Shown here: piece by piece, positions 1 through 6,951 of the stretch
Position numbering within the stretch: the first letter of the stretch is position 1
Layout of the letters: each line of letters opens with the position of its first letter
NCBI GenBank assembly: GCA_023389195.1
Contig: JAEWET010000052.1
Coordinates: 24,780-88,779, forward strand
Origin: Aliihoeflea sp023389195
GTDB lineage: Bacteria > Pseudomonadota > Alphaproteobacteria > Rhizobiales > Rhizobiaceae
Reading direction: 5' to 3'
DNA: 64,000 nt
Position numbers and translations under genes: made by a program
The notes under the pieces: generated by a model
Told to the model about the DNA's origin: nothing
Databases searched by the model: none
Seen by the model: the letters and a program-made list of their open reading frames with translations, nothing else

Positions 1-2
1 GC

Positions 3-410
3 TCCGGCATCGACGTGCGCATCGTCACCCAGTTCGGCTTCGATCCGCAGAAATTCATCTCCTGGGCCGAGGGCCTGAAGGCGCAAGGGATCGAGCTTCC
101 CGTCCATCTCGGCGTCGCCGGCCCGGCCAAGATCACGACGTTGATCAAGTTCGCCGCCATGTGCGGTGTCGGCAACTCGATCTCGTTCCTCAAGAAGAAC
201 GCCCTGTCGCTCACCGCGCTCGCCACCAGCCATTCGCCCGAAGGCATGGTCGGCCCGATCGAGAAACACTGGCAGGCAACGCCCGGCAGCGCCATCGCGC
301 AGATCCACGTCTTCCCCTTCGGCGGTCTGAAGAAAAGCGCCGAATGGCTCGTCGAGCGCGGTTCGTGGCCGTCGCACACCTCTTCCCACGCCGTCCACGC
401 ATCCCGCTAA
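3..410 (+). CDS. Methylenetetrahydrofolate reductase-like protein, C-terminal part (5' end outside window)
   Basis: The reading frame is open from the left edge, so only the last 135 or so residues are present. The visible part has the folate-reductase style beta-alpha barrel end: a VTQFGFDP segment, then PVHLGVAGPAKITTL, and a C-terminal HVFPFGGLKK. The family interconverts 5-methyl-THF and 5,10-methylene-THF on FAD. It ends 23 bases before a methyl-THF:corrinoid methyltransferase and lies upstream of a corrinoid activator. The likely role is therefore to oxidise methyl-THF made by a corrinoid demethylase, rather than to supply methionine synthesis; that direction is inferred from context only. 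The N-terminal catalytic half cannot be inspected. Confidence 0.8.
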   Translation, partial: SGIDVRIVTQFGFDPQKFISWAEGLKAQGIELPVHLGVAGPAKITTLIKFAAMCGVGNSISFLKKNALSLTALATSHSPEGMVGPIEKHWQATPGSAIAQIHVFPFGGLKKSAEWLVERGSWPSHTSSHAVHASR

Positions 411-433
411 TCCTCGCGCCCAAGGACCCGCAA

Positions 434-1402
434 ATGACCCGCACGATCGTCGCCTCCGCGACAAGGGAAATCATCATCGGCTTCGATCAGCCCTTCTGCG
501 TGATCGGTGAGCGGATCAACCCGACCGGCCGCAAGAAGCTTGCCGCCGAAATGGTCGCCGGCAATTTCGACACGGTGACGAAGGACGCGCTAGAACAAGT
601 CGCCGCCGGCGCCACCATGCTCGACGTCAATGCGGGCGTCACGGCCGTCGATCCGAACGCGACCGAGCCGGCGCTTCTCGTCAAGACGCTGGAGATCGTG
701 CAGAACCTCGTCGACGTGCCGCTGTCGATCGACAGCTCCGTCTCGGCCGCCATCGAAGCCGCGCTCAAGGTCGCCAAGGGCCGGCCGCTGGTCAATTCGG
801 TCACCGGCGAGGAGGAAAAGCTCGAGGCCATCCTGCCGCTGGTGAAGAAATACAACGTCCCCGTCGTCGCCATCTCCAATGACGAGACCGGCATCTCCAT
901 GGACCCGGACGTGCGCTTCGCCGTCGCCAAGAAGATCGTCGAGCGCTGCGCCGATTTCGGCATCCCCGCCCATGACGTCGTCGTCGATCCGCTGGTCATG
1001 CCGATCGGTGCGCTGGGCGACGCCGGCCGCCAGGTCTTCGCGCTCCTGCGGCGTCTGCGCGAGGAACTGAAGGTCAACACGACCTGCGGCCTCTCCAACA
1101 TCTCCTTCGGCCTGCCGCACCGCCACGGCATCAATGCCGGCTTCATCCCGATGGTCATCGGCGCAGGCATGACGAGCGCCATCATGAACCCCTGCCGTCC
1201 GCAGGAAATGGAAGCCGTCCGCGCCGCCAACGTCCTCAACGGCACCGACCGCGACTGCACCACCTGGATTCGCACCTACAAGGACTACAAGCCCGCCGAA
1301 GGCGGCCACGCCGTCCCCGCCCCGGTCCCGGTCACCGCGCCGGGCGACAGCAATGGCGGCCGCCGCCGCGGCGGACGCGAAGCGCGGATGGCGCGGGGGT
1401 AG
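434..1402 (+). CDS. Methyltetrahydrofolate:corrinoid methyltransferase (DHPS/MeTr-like barrel)
   Basis: The product is 322 residues from the ATG at 434; the same frame opens further upstream but that part overlaps the preceding gene. It is a pterin-binding barrel of the AcsE/MtgA/MtvA type: GERINPTGRKKL near residue 20, a DVNAG motif, VNSVTGEEEKL, a SNDETGI segment, DPLVMPIG and GLSNISFGLPHR. These match the methyl-THF-binding methyltransferases rather than true dihydropteroate synthases. It would pass a methyl group between a corrinoid protein and THF. The last 35 or so residues are a Pro/Gly/Arg-rich tail outside the barrel. It is co-directional with the MTHFR-like gene before it and the activator after it. 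The family call is firm; the methyl donor is unknown. Confidence 0.88.
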   Translation: MTRTIVASATREIIIGFDQPFCVIGERINPTGRKKLAAEMVAGNFDTVTKDALEQVAAGATMLDVNAGVTAVDPNATEPALLVKTLEIVQNLVDVPLSIDSSVSAAIEAALKVAKGRPLVNSVTGEEEKLEAILPLVKKYNVPVVAISNDETGISMDPDVRFAVAKKIVERCADFGIPAHDVVVDPLVMPIGALGDAGRQVFALLRRLREELKVNTTCGLSNISFGLPHRHGINAGFIPMVIGAGMTSAIMNPCRPQEMEAVRAANVLNGTDRDCTTWIRTYKDYKPAEGGHAVPAPVPVTAPGDSNGGRRRGGREARMARG

Positions 1403-1433
1403 GTTCGAGGCTGAGATGACACCGCTCCGTCAC

Positions 1434-1547
1434 GCCCCCCTCTGCCCTGCCGGGCATCTCCCCCGCGAGGGGGGAGATCACACGGCTTCGGCGACGAGAC
1501 TAATCTCCCCCCTTGCGGGGGAGATGCCCGGCAGGGCAGAGGGGGGC
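1434..1547. repeat. Large palindromic intergenic repeat R1 (RIME-like)
   Basis: Two arms of about 47 bases (1434-1480 and 1501-1547) are inverted copies with only a few mismatches and a 20-base loop. Both contain the core CTGCCCTGCCGGGCATCTCC. It lies between the methyltransferase and the corrinoid activator, so inside the presumed operon. Its size and arrangement resemble rhizobial intergenic mosaic elements. Confidence 0.85.
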
Positions 1548-1588
1548 AACGTCGAGCGCTTCCGTTTGCCGCATATGGAACAATCAGG

Positions 1589-3649
1589 TTGAACGCCCCC
1601 TCCAACATCAAGGACCCGCTGGTCCTCTTCATGCCCTCCGGCAAGCGCGGGCGGTTTCCCGTTGGCACGACCGTGCTCGATGCCGCGCGCGACCTCGGCG
1701 TCTATGTCGAAAGCGTGTGCGGCGGGCGCGCCACCTGCGGGCGTTGTCAGATCGAGGTGCAGGAGGGCCATTTCGCCAAGCACAAGATCTCGTCCTCCGC
1801 CGACCACATCTCCCCCTTCGGTGCCAAGGAAGAACGCTACGCCAGGGTCCGCGACCTGAAGGAAGGCCGGCGCCTCTCCTGCTCCGCCACCATTCAGGGC
1901 GACCTCGTCATCGACGTGCCGCAGGACGTGCAGATCAACGCGCAGGTCGTCCGCAAGTCGCCGATCGACCGCGTCATCGAGCGCAATCCGGCGGTCCAGC
2001 TCTGCTATGTCGAGGTCGACGAGCCCGACATGCACAAGCCGTTGGGCGATCTCGACCGACTGAAGGTCATGCTCGAACGCGACTGGGGCTGGCAGGACCT
2101 GCTCGTCTCCCAGCACCTCCTGCCGCAAGTCCAGTCGATCCTGCGCAAGGGAAACTGGGGCGTCACCGCCGCGATTCACCGCGATCTCGATTCCTCGCGC
2201 CCGACCATCATCGCGCTCTGGCCCGGCCTCAAGAACGAAGCGTATGGCATCGCCTGCGATATCGGCTCGACGACGATCGCCATGCACCTCGTCTCGCTGC
2301 TCTCGGGCCGCATTGCCGCGACCGCCGGCACGCAGAACCCGCAGATCCGGTTCGGCGAAGATCTGATGAGCCGCGTCTCCTACGTGATGATGAACCCGGA
2401 CGGGCGCGAGGCGATGACCAAGGCCGTGCGCGGCGCGGTCAACGATCTGATCGACAAGGTCTGTGCGGAAGCCGAAGTCCAGCACGACACGCTGCTCGAC
2501 GCCGTCTTCGTCGGCAATCCGATCATGCACCACCTCTTCCTCGGCATCGACCCGACGGAGCTCGGCCAGGCGCCCTTCGCGCTTGCCGTCTCCGGCGCGG
2601 TACACACGTGGTCGAGCGAAATCGGCCTCAAGATCAACCACGGCGCGCGCGTCTACGTGCTGCCCTGCATCGCCGGCCATGTCGGCGCGGACGCCGCCGG
2701 CGCGACGCTGTCGGAAGGCCCGCACCGGCAGGACCGGATGATGCTCCTCGTCGATGTCGGCACCAATGCCGAAATCGTGCTCGGCAACCGCCATCGCCTC
2801 CTCGCCGCCTCCTCTCCCACCGGCCCCGCCTTCGAGGGCGCCGAGATTTCATCCGGTCAGCGCGCCGCACCGGGCGCCATCGAGCGCGTGCGCATCGATC
2901 CCGAGACGCTGGAGCCGAAATTCCGCGTCATCGGCGTCGACAAATGGTCGGACGAGCTAGGCTTCTTCGAAGACGCCGAGGCCGTCGGCATCACCGGCAT
3001 TTGCGGCTCGGCGATCATCGAGGTCGTCGCCGAGATGTATCTTGCCGGCATCATCACCGAGGACGGCATCGTCGACGGATCGCTTGCCGCCAAGTCGCCC
3101 CGCATCGAAGCGTCCGGCCGCACCGCCACCTACGTGCTCCACGAAGGCAAGCAGCGGATCACCGTTACGCAGAACGACGTGCGCGCGATCCAGCTCGCCA
3201 AATCGGCGCTCTACGCCGGCATCAAGCTTCTGATGGAAAAACAGGGCATCGAGACCGTCGACACGATCTGCTTCGCCGGCGCCTTCGGCTCCTTCATCGA
3301 CCCGAAATACGCGATGGTCCTTGGCCTCATCCCCGATTGCGACCTGTCCGAGGTCAAGGCGGTCGGCAACGCCGCCGGCACCGGCGCACTGATGGCGCTC
3401 CTCAATCGCGATCACCGCCGCGAGATCGAGGAAACGGTCCAGCGCATCGACAAGATCGAGACCGCGCTGGAACCCCATTTCCAGCAACTCTTCATCGACG
3501 CGATGGCGCTGCCGAACAAGGTCGACCCGTTCCCCAAGCTCGCCGCGCAGGTGAAACTGCCCGAACGCAAGGCAACGCCAGCCGCCGAAGGCGACGCCCC
3601 CCGCCGCCGCTCACGCGAAGAACGCGCTGCAAGACGCAGCCGGGACTAG
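1589..3649 (+). CDS. [2Fe-2S] ferredoxin-ASKHA protein, reductive activator of corrinoid proteins (RamA/DUF4445 type)
   Basis: The product is 686 residues from a TTG start; the nearby ATG at 1575 is in another frame. Residues 10-100 form a plant-type ferredoxin domain with C44-x5-C50-x2-C53 and a fourth Cys at 98. From about residue 205 an ASKHA ATPase fold follows, with phosphate loops at CDIGSTTIAMH and LLVDVGTNAEIV and a later FAGAFGSFIDP. Such proteins use ATP and an electron to bring inactive Co(II) corrinoid back to Co(I). With the methyltransferase and MTHFR-like genes upstream, this is strong evidence for a corrinoid demethylation system; the substrate methyltransferase and corrinoid protein should lie left of the window. 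The C-terminal 40 residues are basic and low-complexity. Confidence 0.88.
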   Translation: MNAPSNIKDPLVLFMPSGKRGRFPVGTTVLDAARDLGVYVESVCGGRATCGRCQIEVQEGHFAKHKISSSADHISPFGAKEERYARVRDLKEGRRLSCSATIQGDLVIDVPQDVQINAQVVRKSPIDRVIERNPAVQLCYVEVDEPDMHKPLGDLDRLKVMLERDWGWQDLLVSQHLLPQVQSILRKGNWGVTAAIHRDLDSSRPTIIALWPGLKNEAYGIACDIGSTTIAMHLVSLLSGRIAATAGTQNPQIRFGEDLMSRVSYVMMNPDGREAMTKAVRGAVNDLIDKVCAEAEVQHDTLLDAVFVGNPIMHHLFLGIDPTELGQAPFALAVSGAVHTWSSEIGLKINHGARVYVLPCIAGHVGADAAGATLSEGPHRQDRMMLLVDVGTNAEIVLGNRHRLLAASSPTGPAFEGAEISSGQRAAPGAIERVRIDPETLEPKFRVIGVDKWSDELGFFEDAEAVGITGICGSAIIEVVAEMYLAGIITEDGIVDGSLAAKSPRIEASGRTATYVLHEGKQRITVTQNDVRAIQLAKSALYAGIKLLMEKQGIETVDTICFAGAFGSFIDPKYAMVLGLIPDCDLSEVKAVGNAAGTGALMALLNRDHRREIEETVQRIDKIETALEPHFQQLFIDAMALPNKVDPFPKLAAQVKLPERKATPAAEGDAPRRRSREERAARRSRD

Positions 3650-3681
3650 CGCTCCACCGCGGATATCGCGCTCGGCATCGT

Positions 3682-3826
3682 ACCCCCACCCTTTATCCCT
3701 CCCCACAAGGGGGAGGGAATCCGCCAGCGTCGCTCCTCACCCTTCAAAGCACCGCCCGGATTAAGGGATAGAGCGCCACGCCGATGCCCTTCCTCCCCCT
3801 TGTGGGGAGGGATAAAGGGTGGGGGT
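3682..3826. repeat. Palindromic intergenic repeat R2 (family A)
   Basis: The inverted arms at about 3682-3719 and 3790-3826 share the core CCCTTTATCCCTCCCCACAA and its complement. Three more copies occur at 16891, 21622 and 46519. It sits between the convergent ends of the corrinoid activator and the LysR gene. Confidence 0.88.
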
Positions 3827-3867
3827 CCGCTTCGCTTGACTCCTCGAAAATCCCCCGCCTTCAATCC

Positions 3868-4764
3868 TCAAAACTTCCCCGTCTCGCGAAAACTCTCGAA
3901 CGTCGCGCGAATATGGTCCGCCGCCGCCTTCACCGGCGCCGACGCATCGGGCGCGACGATCATCGCCAGATTGTAGGTCGGCAGCAGCGGCAGGCCTTCC
4001 TCGGGCCCAAGCGCCACGATTTCCTCGCCGATGAACGACTTCGGCAGCGGCGCGACCGCCAGGTCCGACAGGATCGCCGAGCGCTGGCCTGCCGTGTGCG
4101 CGCTCATATAGGCGATGCGGTACTCGCGCCCTGCCCGGCCCAGCGCCTCCAGCGCCGCCGCCCGCCAGACGCACCCTTCCTCCCAGATCGACACCGGCAG
4201 CGGCTCGCGCATATGCGCGCAACCGCCCTTGGCGCCGCCCCAGACGATCGGCTCGGTCAAGAGCACCTCCGCCTCGGCCGGGATCGAGCGGCAAACCGTG
4301 AACAGCGTGATGTCGAGCCCGCCATCGGCGAGACGCCGCCGCAGATTGCCCGACTGGTCGATGACGACGTCGACGGCGATCGCCGGATGCGTCTGCGCAA
4401 ATCGCTTCAGCACATGCGGCAGCACCCGCTCGCCATAATCGTCGGGCGAGCCGAGCCGCACCACACCTGAGATGTCGGGAATGATGAATTTCGACACCGC
4501 CTCGCGGTTGAGCGCGATCAGGCGGCGCGCATAGCCGATCAGCATTTCGCCGTCATTGGTCAGCGTCACGGACCGCGCATCGCGCGAGAACACCGACCGG
4601 CCGAGAATCTCTTCGAGCTTCTTGATCTGCATCGAAACCGCCGAGGGCGTGCGGAACACCGCATTGGCCGCGGCGGTGAAGCTACCGGTCTCCGCGATAG
4701 CCACGAACGTACGCAGCACGTCCAGATCGAGCAGCGGCATCGGGTGATTGAGCGGAGCGTTCAT
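3868..4764 (-). CDS. LysR-family transcriptional regulator
   Basis: The product is 298 residues. The winged helix-turn-helix is at the N-terminus (LDLDVLRTFVAIAETGSFTAAA...TPSAVSMQIKKLEE), followed by a substrate-binding domain from about residue 90. An ATG at 4773 is in frame, but AGGA touches it directly; the same AGGA is about 8 bases from the ATG at 4764, so the shorter start is preferred. It is divergent from two small DUF1127-like genes at 4870, and a perfect AATGAT-GGG-ATCATT palindrome lies between them. Control of itself and of that pair is therefore likely. The inducer cannot be told from sequence. Confidence 0.9.
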   Translation of the reverse strand: MNAPLNHPMPLLDLDVLRTFVAIAETGSFTAAANAVFRTPSAVSMQIKKLEEILGRSVFSRDARSVTLTNDGEMLIGYARRLIALNREAVSKFIIPDISGVVRLGSPDDYGERVLPHVLKRFAQTHPAIAVDVVIDQSGNLRRRLADGGLDITLFTVCRSIPAEAEVLLTEPIVWGGAKGGCAHMREPLPVSIWEEGCVWRAAALEALGRAGREYRIAYMSAHTAGQRSAILSDLAVAPLPKSFIGEEIVALGPEEGLPLLPTYNLAMIVAPDASAPVKAAADHIRATFESFRETGKF

Positions 4765-4778
4765 GATCAACATTCCTG

Positions 4779-4793
4779 AATGATGGGATCATT
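4779..4793. promoter_or_regulatory. Candidate LysR operator palindrome
   Basis: The sequence AATGATGGGATCATT is a perfect 6+6 palindrome with a 3-base centre and an AT-rich composition unusual for this genome. It lies in the 105-base divergent gap between the LysR gene and the DUF1127-like pair, 14 bases from the LysR start. LysR proteins usually bind such dyads next to their own gene. No binding data are available. Confidence 0.5.
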
Positions 4794-4869
4794 TGATTTC
4801 GATTGATTGAACAATGAGGCAGGCGCATTGTCAATCCATCGAAGAGCAAGCGAACGAAAGGAGATTGCC

Positions 4870-5052
4870 ATGTTCACGCTCTCCGCCTTCTCGCACCTGG
4901 TCGACGGCCTGCGCGCCATCCACCACCACCAGCGCAACGACGCGCTGATGAACAACCTGTCGCCCGAGACCCGCCGCGACATCGGCTGGCCCGATCGCTT
5001 CGCCTCCGGCACCGATGGCGACCGCTTCTGGGACGGGAGGAATTTCCGATGA
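4870..5052 (+). CDS. DUF1127-like small protein
   Basis: The product is 60 residues. GAAAGGAG sits just ahead of the ATG at 4870. The segment LRAIHHHQRNDALMNNLSPETRRDIGWPD resembles the DUF1127 (YjiS-like) domain with its terminal RDIG signature. Small Arg-rich DUF1127 proteins in alphaproteobacteria have been linked to RNA turnover and nutrient stress; nothing more specific can be said here. It overlaps the next gene by 4 bases (ATGA at 5049-5052), and it is divergent from a LysR regulator that probably controls both. Confidence 0.72.
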   Translation: MFTLSAFSHLVDGLRAIHHHQRNDALMNNLSPETRRDIGWPDRFASGTDGDRFWDGRNFR

Positions 5053-5249
5053 GCCGCTCCCTCCTGTCGCGCCTGCGCGACCACATCGCAGCGCGCCGCG
5101 CCCGCCGTCGCCGCTTGGATGCCTTCCTGTTCTTCTCGGACCTGCCGCACGAGATGCAGACGGATCTGATGCGCCCGTCGCTCTTCGACGCCTTCGAGGA
5201 GAACGCGCGCGACGGGTTTCCCGCCTGCCCGCATCTCAGGCTCGGCTAA
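5049..5249 (+). CDS. Small Arg-rich protein translationally coupled to the DUF1127-like gene
   Basis: The product is 66 residues starting in an ATGA overlap with the preceding gene. It is rich in Arg at the N-terminus (RLRDHIAARRARRRRLDAF), then carries an acidic middle with a DLPHEMQTDLMRPS segment that loosely recalls the DUF1127 tail. No confident domain is recognisable. The overlap and the shared divergent promoter with the LysR gene suggest a two-gene unit. Confidence 0.6.
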   Translation: MSRSLLSRLRDHIAARRARRRRLDAFLFFSDLPHEMQTDLMRPSLFDAFEENARDGFPACPHLRLG

Positions 5250-5290
5250 GCGCGAATGCAACACCTTCGTCCGGGAGTGAGGGATGTCGT

Positions 5291-5326
5291 TTTTGCATCG
5301 TCGGACTTCGCTTTTGCATCGCAAAA
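5291..5326. promoter_or_regulatory. Phased TTTTGCATCG repeat, candidate regulator site
   Basis: TTTTGCATCG occurs at 5291-5300 and again at 5312-5321, a 21-base step equal to two helical turns. The second copy is part of the palindrome TTTTGC-ATC-GCAAAA (5312-5326). It lies about 100 bases upstream of a 45-residue gene at 5423. The arrangement fits cooperative binding of a dimeric regulator; this is an inference. Confidence 0.4.
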
Positions 5327-5422
5327 TCGCGCGGCGCGTCACTATATGTGCCGGAACGACGAACGACCCCACTCCATGATGCGAAGGCCGTTGCGCGTGT
5401 CATCTAAGATTGGAGACGTGTC

Positions 5423-5560
5423 ATGAAGTTCCTGTACCGGTTTTTCGCCAAGAAGCGCTCGTCCAACATCGCGACGGCGCTCGAGCGCCAGCGGCTTGGC
5501 CGCACCATGCCCGGCCAGACCGGCGCGATGAACGCCTCGCGCCTCGGCCATTTCGTCTGA
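5423..5560 (+). CDS. Orphan 45-residue basic protein
   Basis: The product is 45 residues, starting MKFLYRFFAKKRSS and ending NASRLGHFV. GGAGA precedes the ATG by 7 bases, and a clean rho-independent terminator follows 28 bases after the stop, so it is a single-gene transcription unit. The first ten residues are hydrophobic/aromatic and then basic. No family is recognised. The isolated promoter region with phased repeats, plus the ribosome site and terminator, argue that it is real although very short. Confidence 0.6.
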   Translation: MKFLYRFFAKKRSSNIATALERQRLGRTMPGQTGAMNASRLGHFV

Positions 5561-5588
5561 TCGCTTTCATCATGTGCCTCACATGATG

Positions 5589-5622
5589 CCGCGCGGGACT
5601 TGAACGTCCCGCGCGGTTTTTT
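5589..5622 (+). terminator. Rho-independent terminator
   Basis: A GC-only 11-base stem (CCGCGCGGGAC / GTCCCGCGCGG) with a short loop is followed by six T residues on the + strand. It ends the transcript of the 45-residue gene at 5423. Confidence 0.9.
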
Positions 5623-5669
5623 GCATTGCGCGCCCTTCCCGAAACCCTGCCGACAAATTGCTGTCACCA

Positions 5670-5693
5670 AGCTGTCGCATTCCATTGACAGCT
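5670..5693. promoter_or_regulatory. Inverted repeat upstream of the GlxA-type regulator
   Basis: AGCTGTC (5670-5676) and GACAGCT (5687-5693) are perfect 7-base inverted arms 10 bases apart. A further direct GCTGTC copy begins at 5660, 11 bases before the one in the left arm. The right arm includes a TTGACA hexamer (5685-5690) that could be a -35 element. It is a candidate autoregulatory site for the gene starting at 5768. Confidence 0.4.
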
Positions 5694-5767
5694 AAGGGTT
5701 TTCCTGTTGAGGCTGGCCGGAAAGCGACATGGAACCCAGCGTCGCGCGGCCTGTGGCGAGGTGTGGA

Positions 5768-6766
5768 ATGAACGCCCGAAATACCGTCAAGCGTTCGATC
5801 GTCTTCTTCCTGGTTCCCGAATTCACAATGATCGCCTTCGCGACGGCCATCGAGCCGCTGCGCGCCGCAAACCGCATGCTCGGCTACTCCGCCTATCAAT
5901 GGCGGCTCGCCAGCGTCGACGGCAAGCCGGTCAAGGCGTCGAATTCGGTCGAATGCGCGGTCGACACATCGCTCGAAATCGAGCGGCGTAAGATGACCGG
6001 CGGCGACCGTCCATCCATGGTCATCGTCTGCTCGGGCGTCAATGTCGAGACCTATGCCAACAAGACGACCTTCGCCTGGCTGCGCGAGGAGTATAATCGC
6101 GGCGTCTCGATCGGCGGGCTTTGCACCGGCGCACACGTGCTGGCAGCCGCCGGCCTCCTCTCCAACCGCCGCTGCGCGATCCATTGGGAAAACCTGCCGG
6201 GCTTCGCCGAAGCCTTTCCGAAGGCCAACGTCTTCGCCGATCTCTTCGAGGTCGACCAGAACATCTATACCTGCGCGGGCGGCACCGCCGCGCTCGACAT
6301 GATGCTGAAGCTCATCGGCGACGATTTCGACGATCATCTCGTCAACCGCGTCTGCGAGCAGGTCCTGACGGACCGCGTGCGCAGCCCGACCGACCGCCAG
6401 CGCCTGCCGCTGCGCGCTCGCCTCGGCGTCCAGAACTCCAAGGTGCTGACCATCATCGAACTCATGGAGGCGAACCTCACCGAGCCCCTGTCGCTGATCG
6501 AGATCGCCGACCATGTCGGCCTGTCGCGCCGCCAGATCGAGCGCCTGTTCCGTCAGGAAATGGGCCGCTCCCCCGCGCGCTACTACCTCGAAATTCGCCT
6601 CGACCGCGCCCGTCATCTCCTGCTGCAATCGGCCATGCCCGTCGTCGAAGTCGCCGTCGCCTGCGGCTTCGTCTCCGCCTCACATTTCTCCAAATGCTAC
6701 CGCGAAGTCTACGCCCGCTCACCCCAGCAGGAACGCGGCGAACGCCGGCAGTTGCTGGTGGCTTGA
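5768..6766 (+). CDS. GlxA-family AraC regulator (DJ-1/PfpI-like sensor + AraC HTH), GbdR-like
   Basis: The product is 332 residues. The N-terminal 190 or so residues form a class I glutamine amidotransferase-like (DJ-1/PfpI) domain: FFLVPEFTMIAFATAIEPLRAANR, then SIGGLCTGAHVLAAAGLL. The C-terminal part is an AraC double helix-turn-helix (EIADHVGLSRRQIERLFRQEMGRSPARYY ... VACGFVSASHFSKCYR). An ATG at 5729 is in frame, but GAGG lies 6 bases from 5768, so that start was chosen. Members of this type include GbdR, the glycine betaine/dimethylglycine-responsive activator of betaine catabolism. The surrounding sarcosine oxidase and dimethylglycine dehydrogenase-like genes make the same role likely here. 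Confidence 0.88.
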   Translation: MNARNTVKRSIVFFLVPEFTMIAFATAIEPLRAANRMLGYSAYQWRLASVDGKPVKASNSVECAVDTSLEIERRKMTGGDRPSMVIVCSGVNVETYANKTTFAWLREEYNRGVSIGGLCTGAHVLAAAGLLSNRRCAIHWENLPGFAEAFPKANVFADLFEVDQNIYTCAGGTAALDMMLKLIGDDFDDHLVNRVCEQVLTDRVRSPTDRQRLPLRARLGVQNSKVLTIIELMEANLTEPLSLIEIADHVGLSRRQIERLFRQEMGRSPARYYLEIRLDRARHLLLQSAMPVVEVAVACGFVSASHFSKCYREVYARSPQQERGERRQLLVA

Positions 6767-6820
6767 GGCGCTTTCGCCAAGCCACCCCCGCAGCCGCGTT
6801 CGCGGCGAGCCTCCACCCCG

Positions 6821-6951
6821 CGCTTCGTCATCCTCGGGCTTGACCCGAGGATCCATTCCTCGGCATCAAAGCCAGGCACGGCGGTAAAGTCATGGACAAT
6901 ATGAACCGTTGAGGAATGGATCCTCGGGTCAAGCCCGAGGATGACGAAGCG
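6821..6951. repeat. Palindromic intergenic repeat R3 (family B), perfect 41-base arms
   Basis: The arms 6821-6861 and 6911-6951 are perfect inverted copies, each holding TCATCCTCGGGCTTGACCCG or its complement, around a 49-base centre. The right arm ends one base before the stop codon (6952-6954) of the convergent DUF1194 gene. The perfect arms suggest recent insertion or active homogenisation. Confidence 0.9.

Noticed and set aside
5729..5767. Longer start (ATG 5729) for the GlxA-type regulator
   Set aside because: The extra 13 residues do not resemble the family start, and the ATG at 5768 has a better spaced GAGG.
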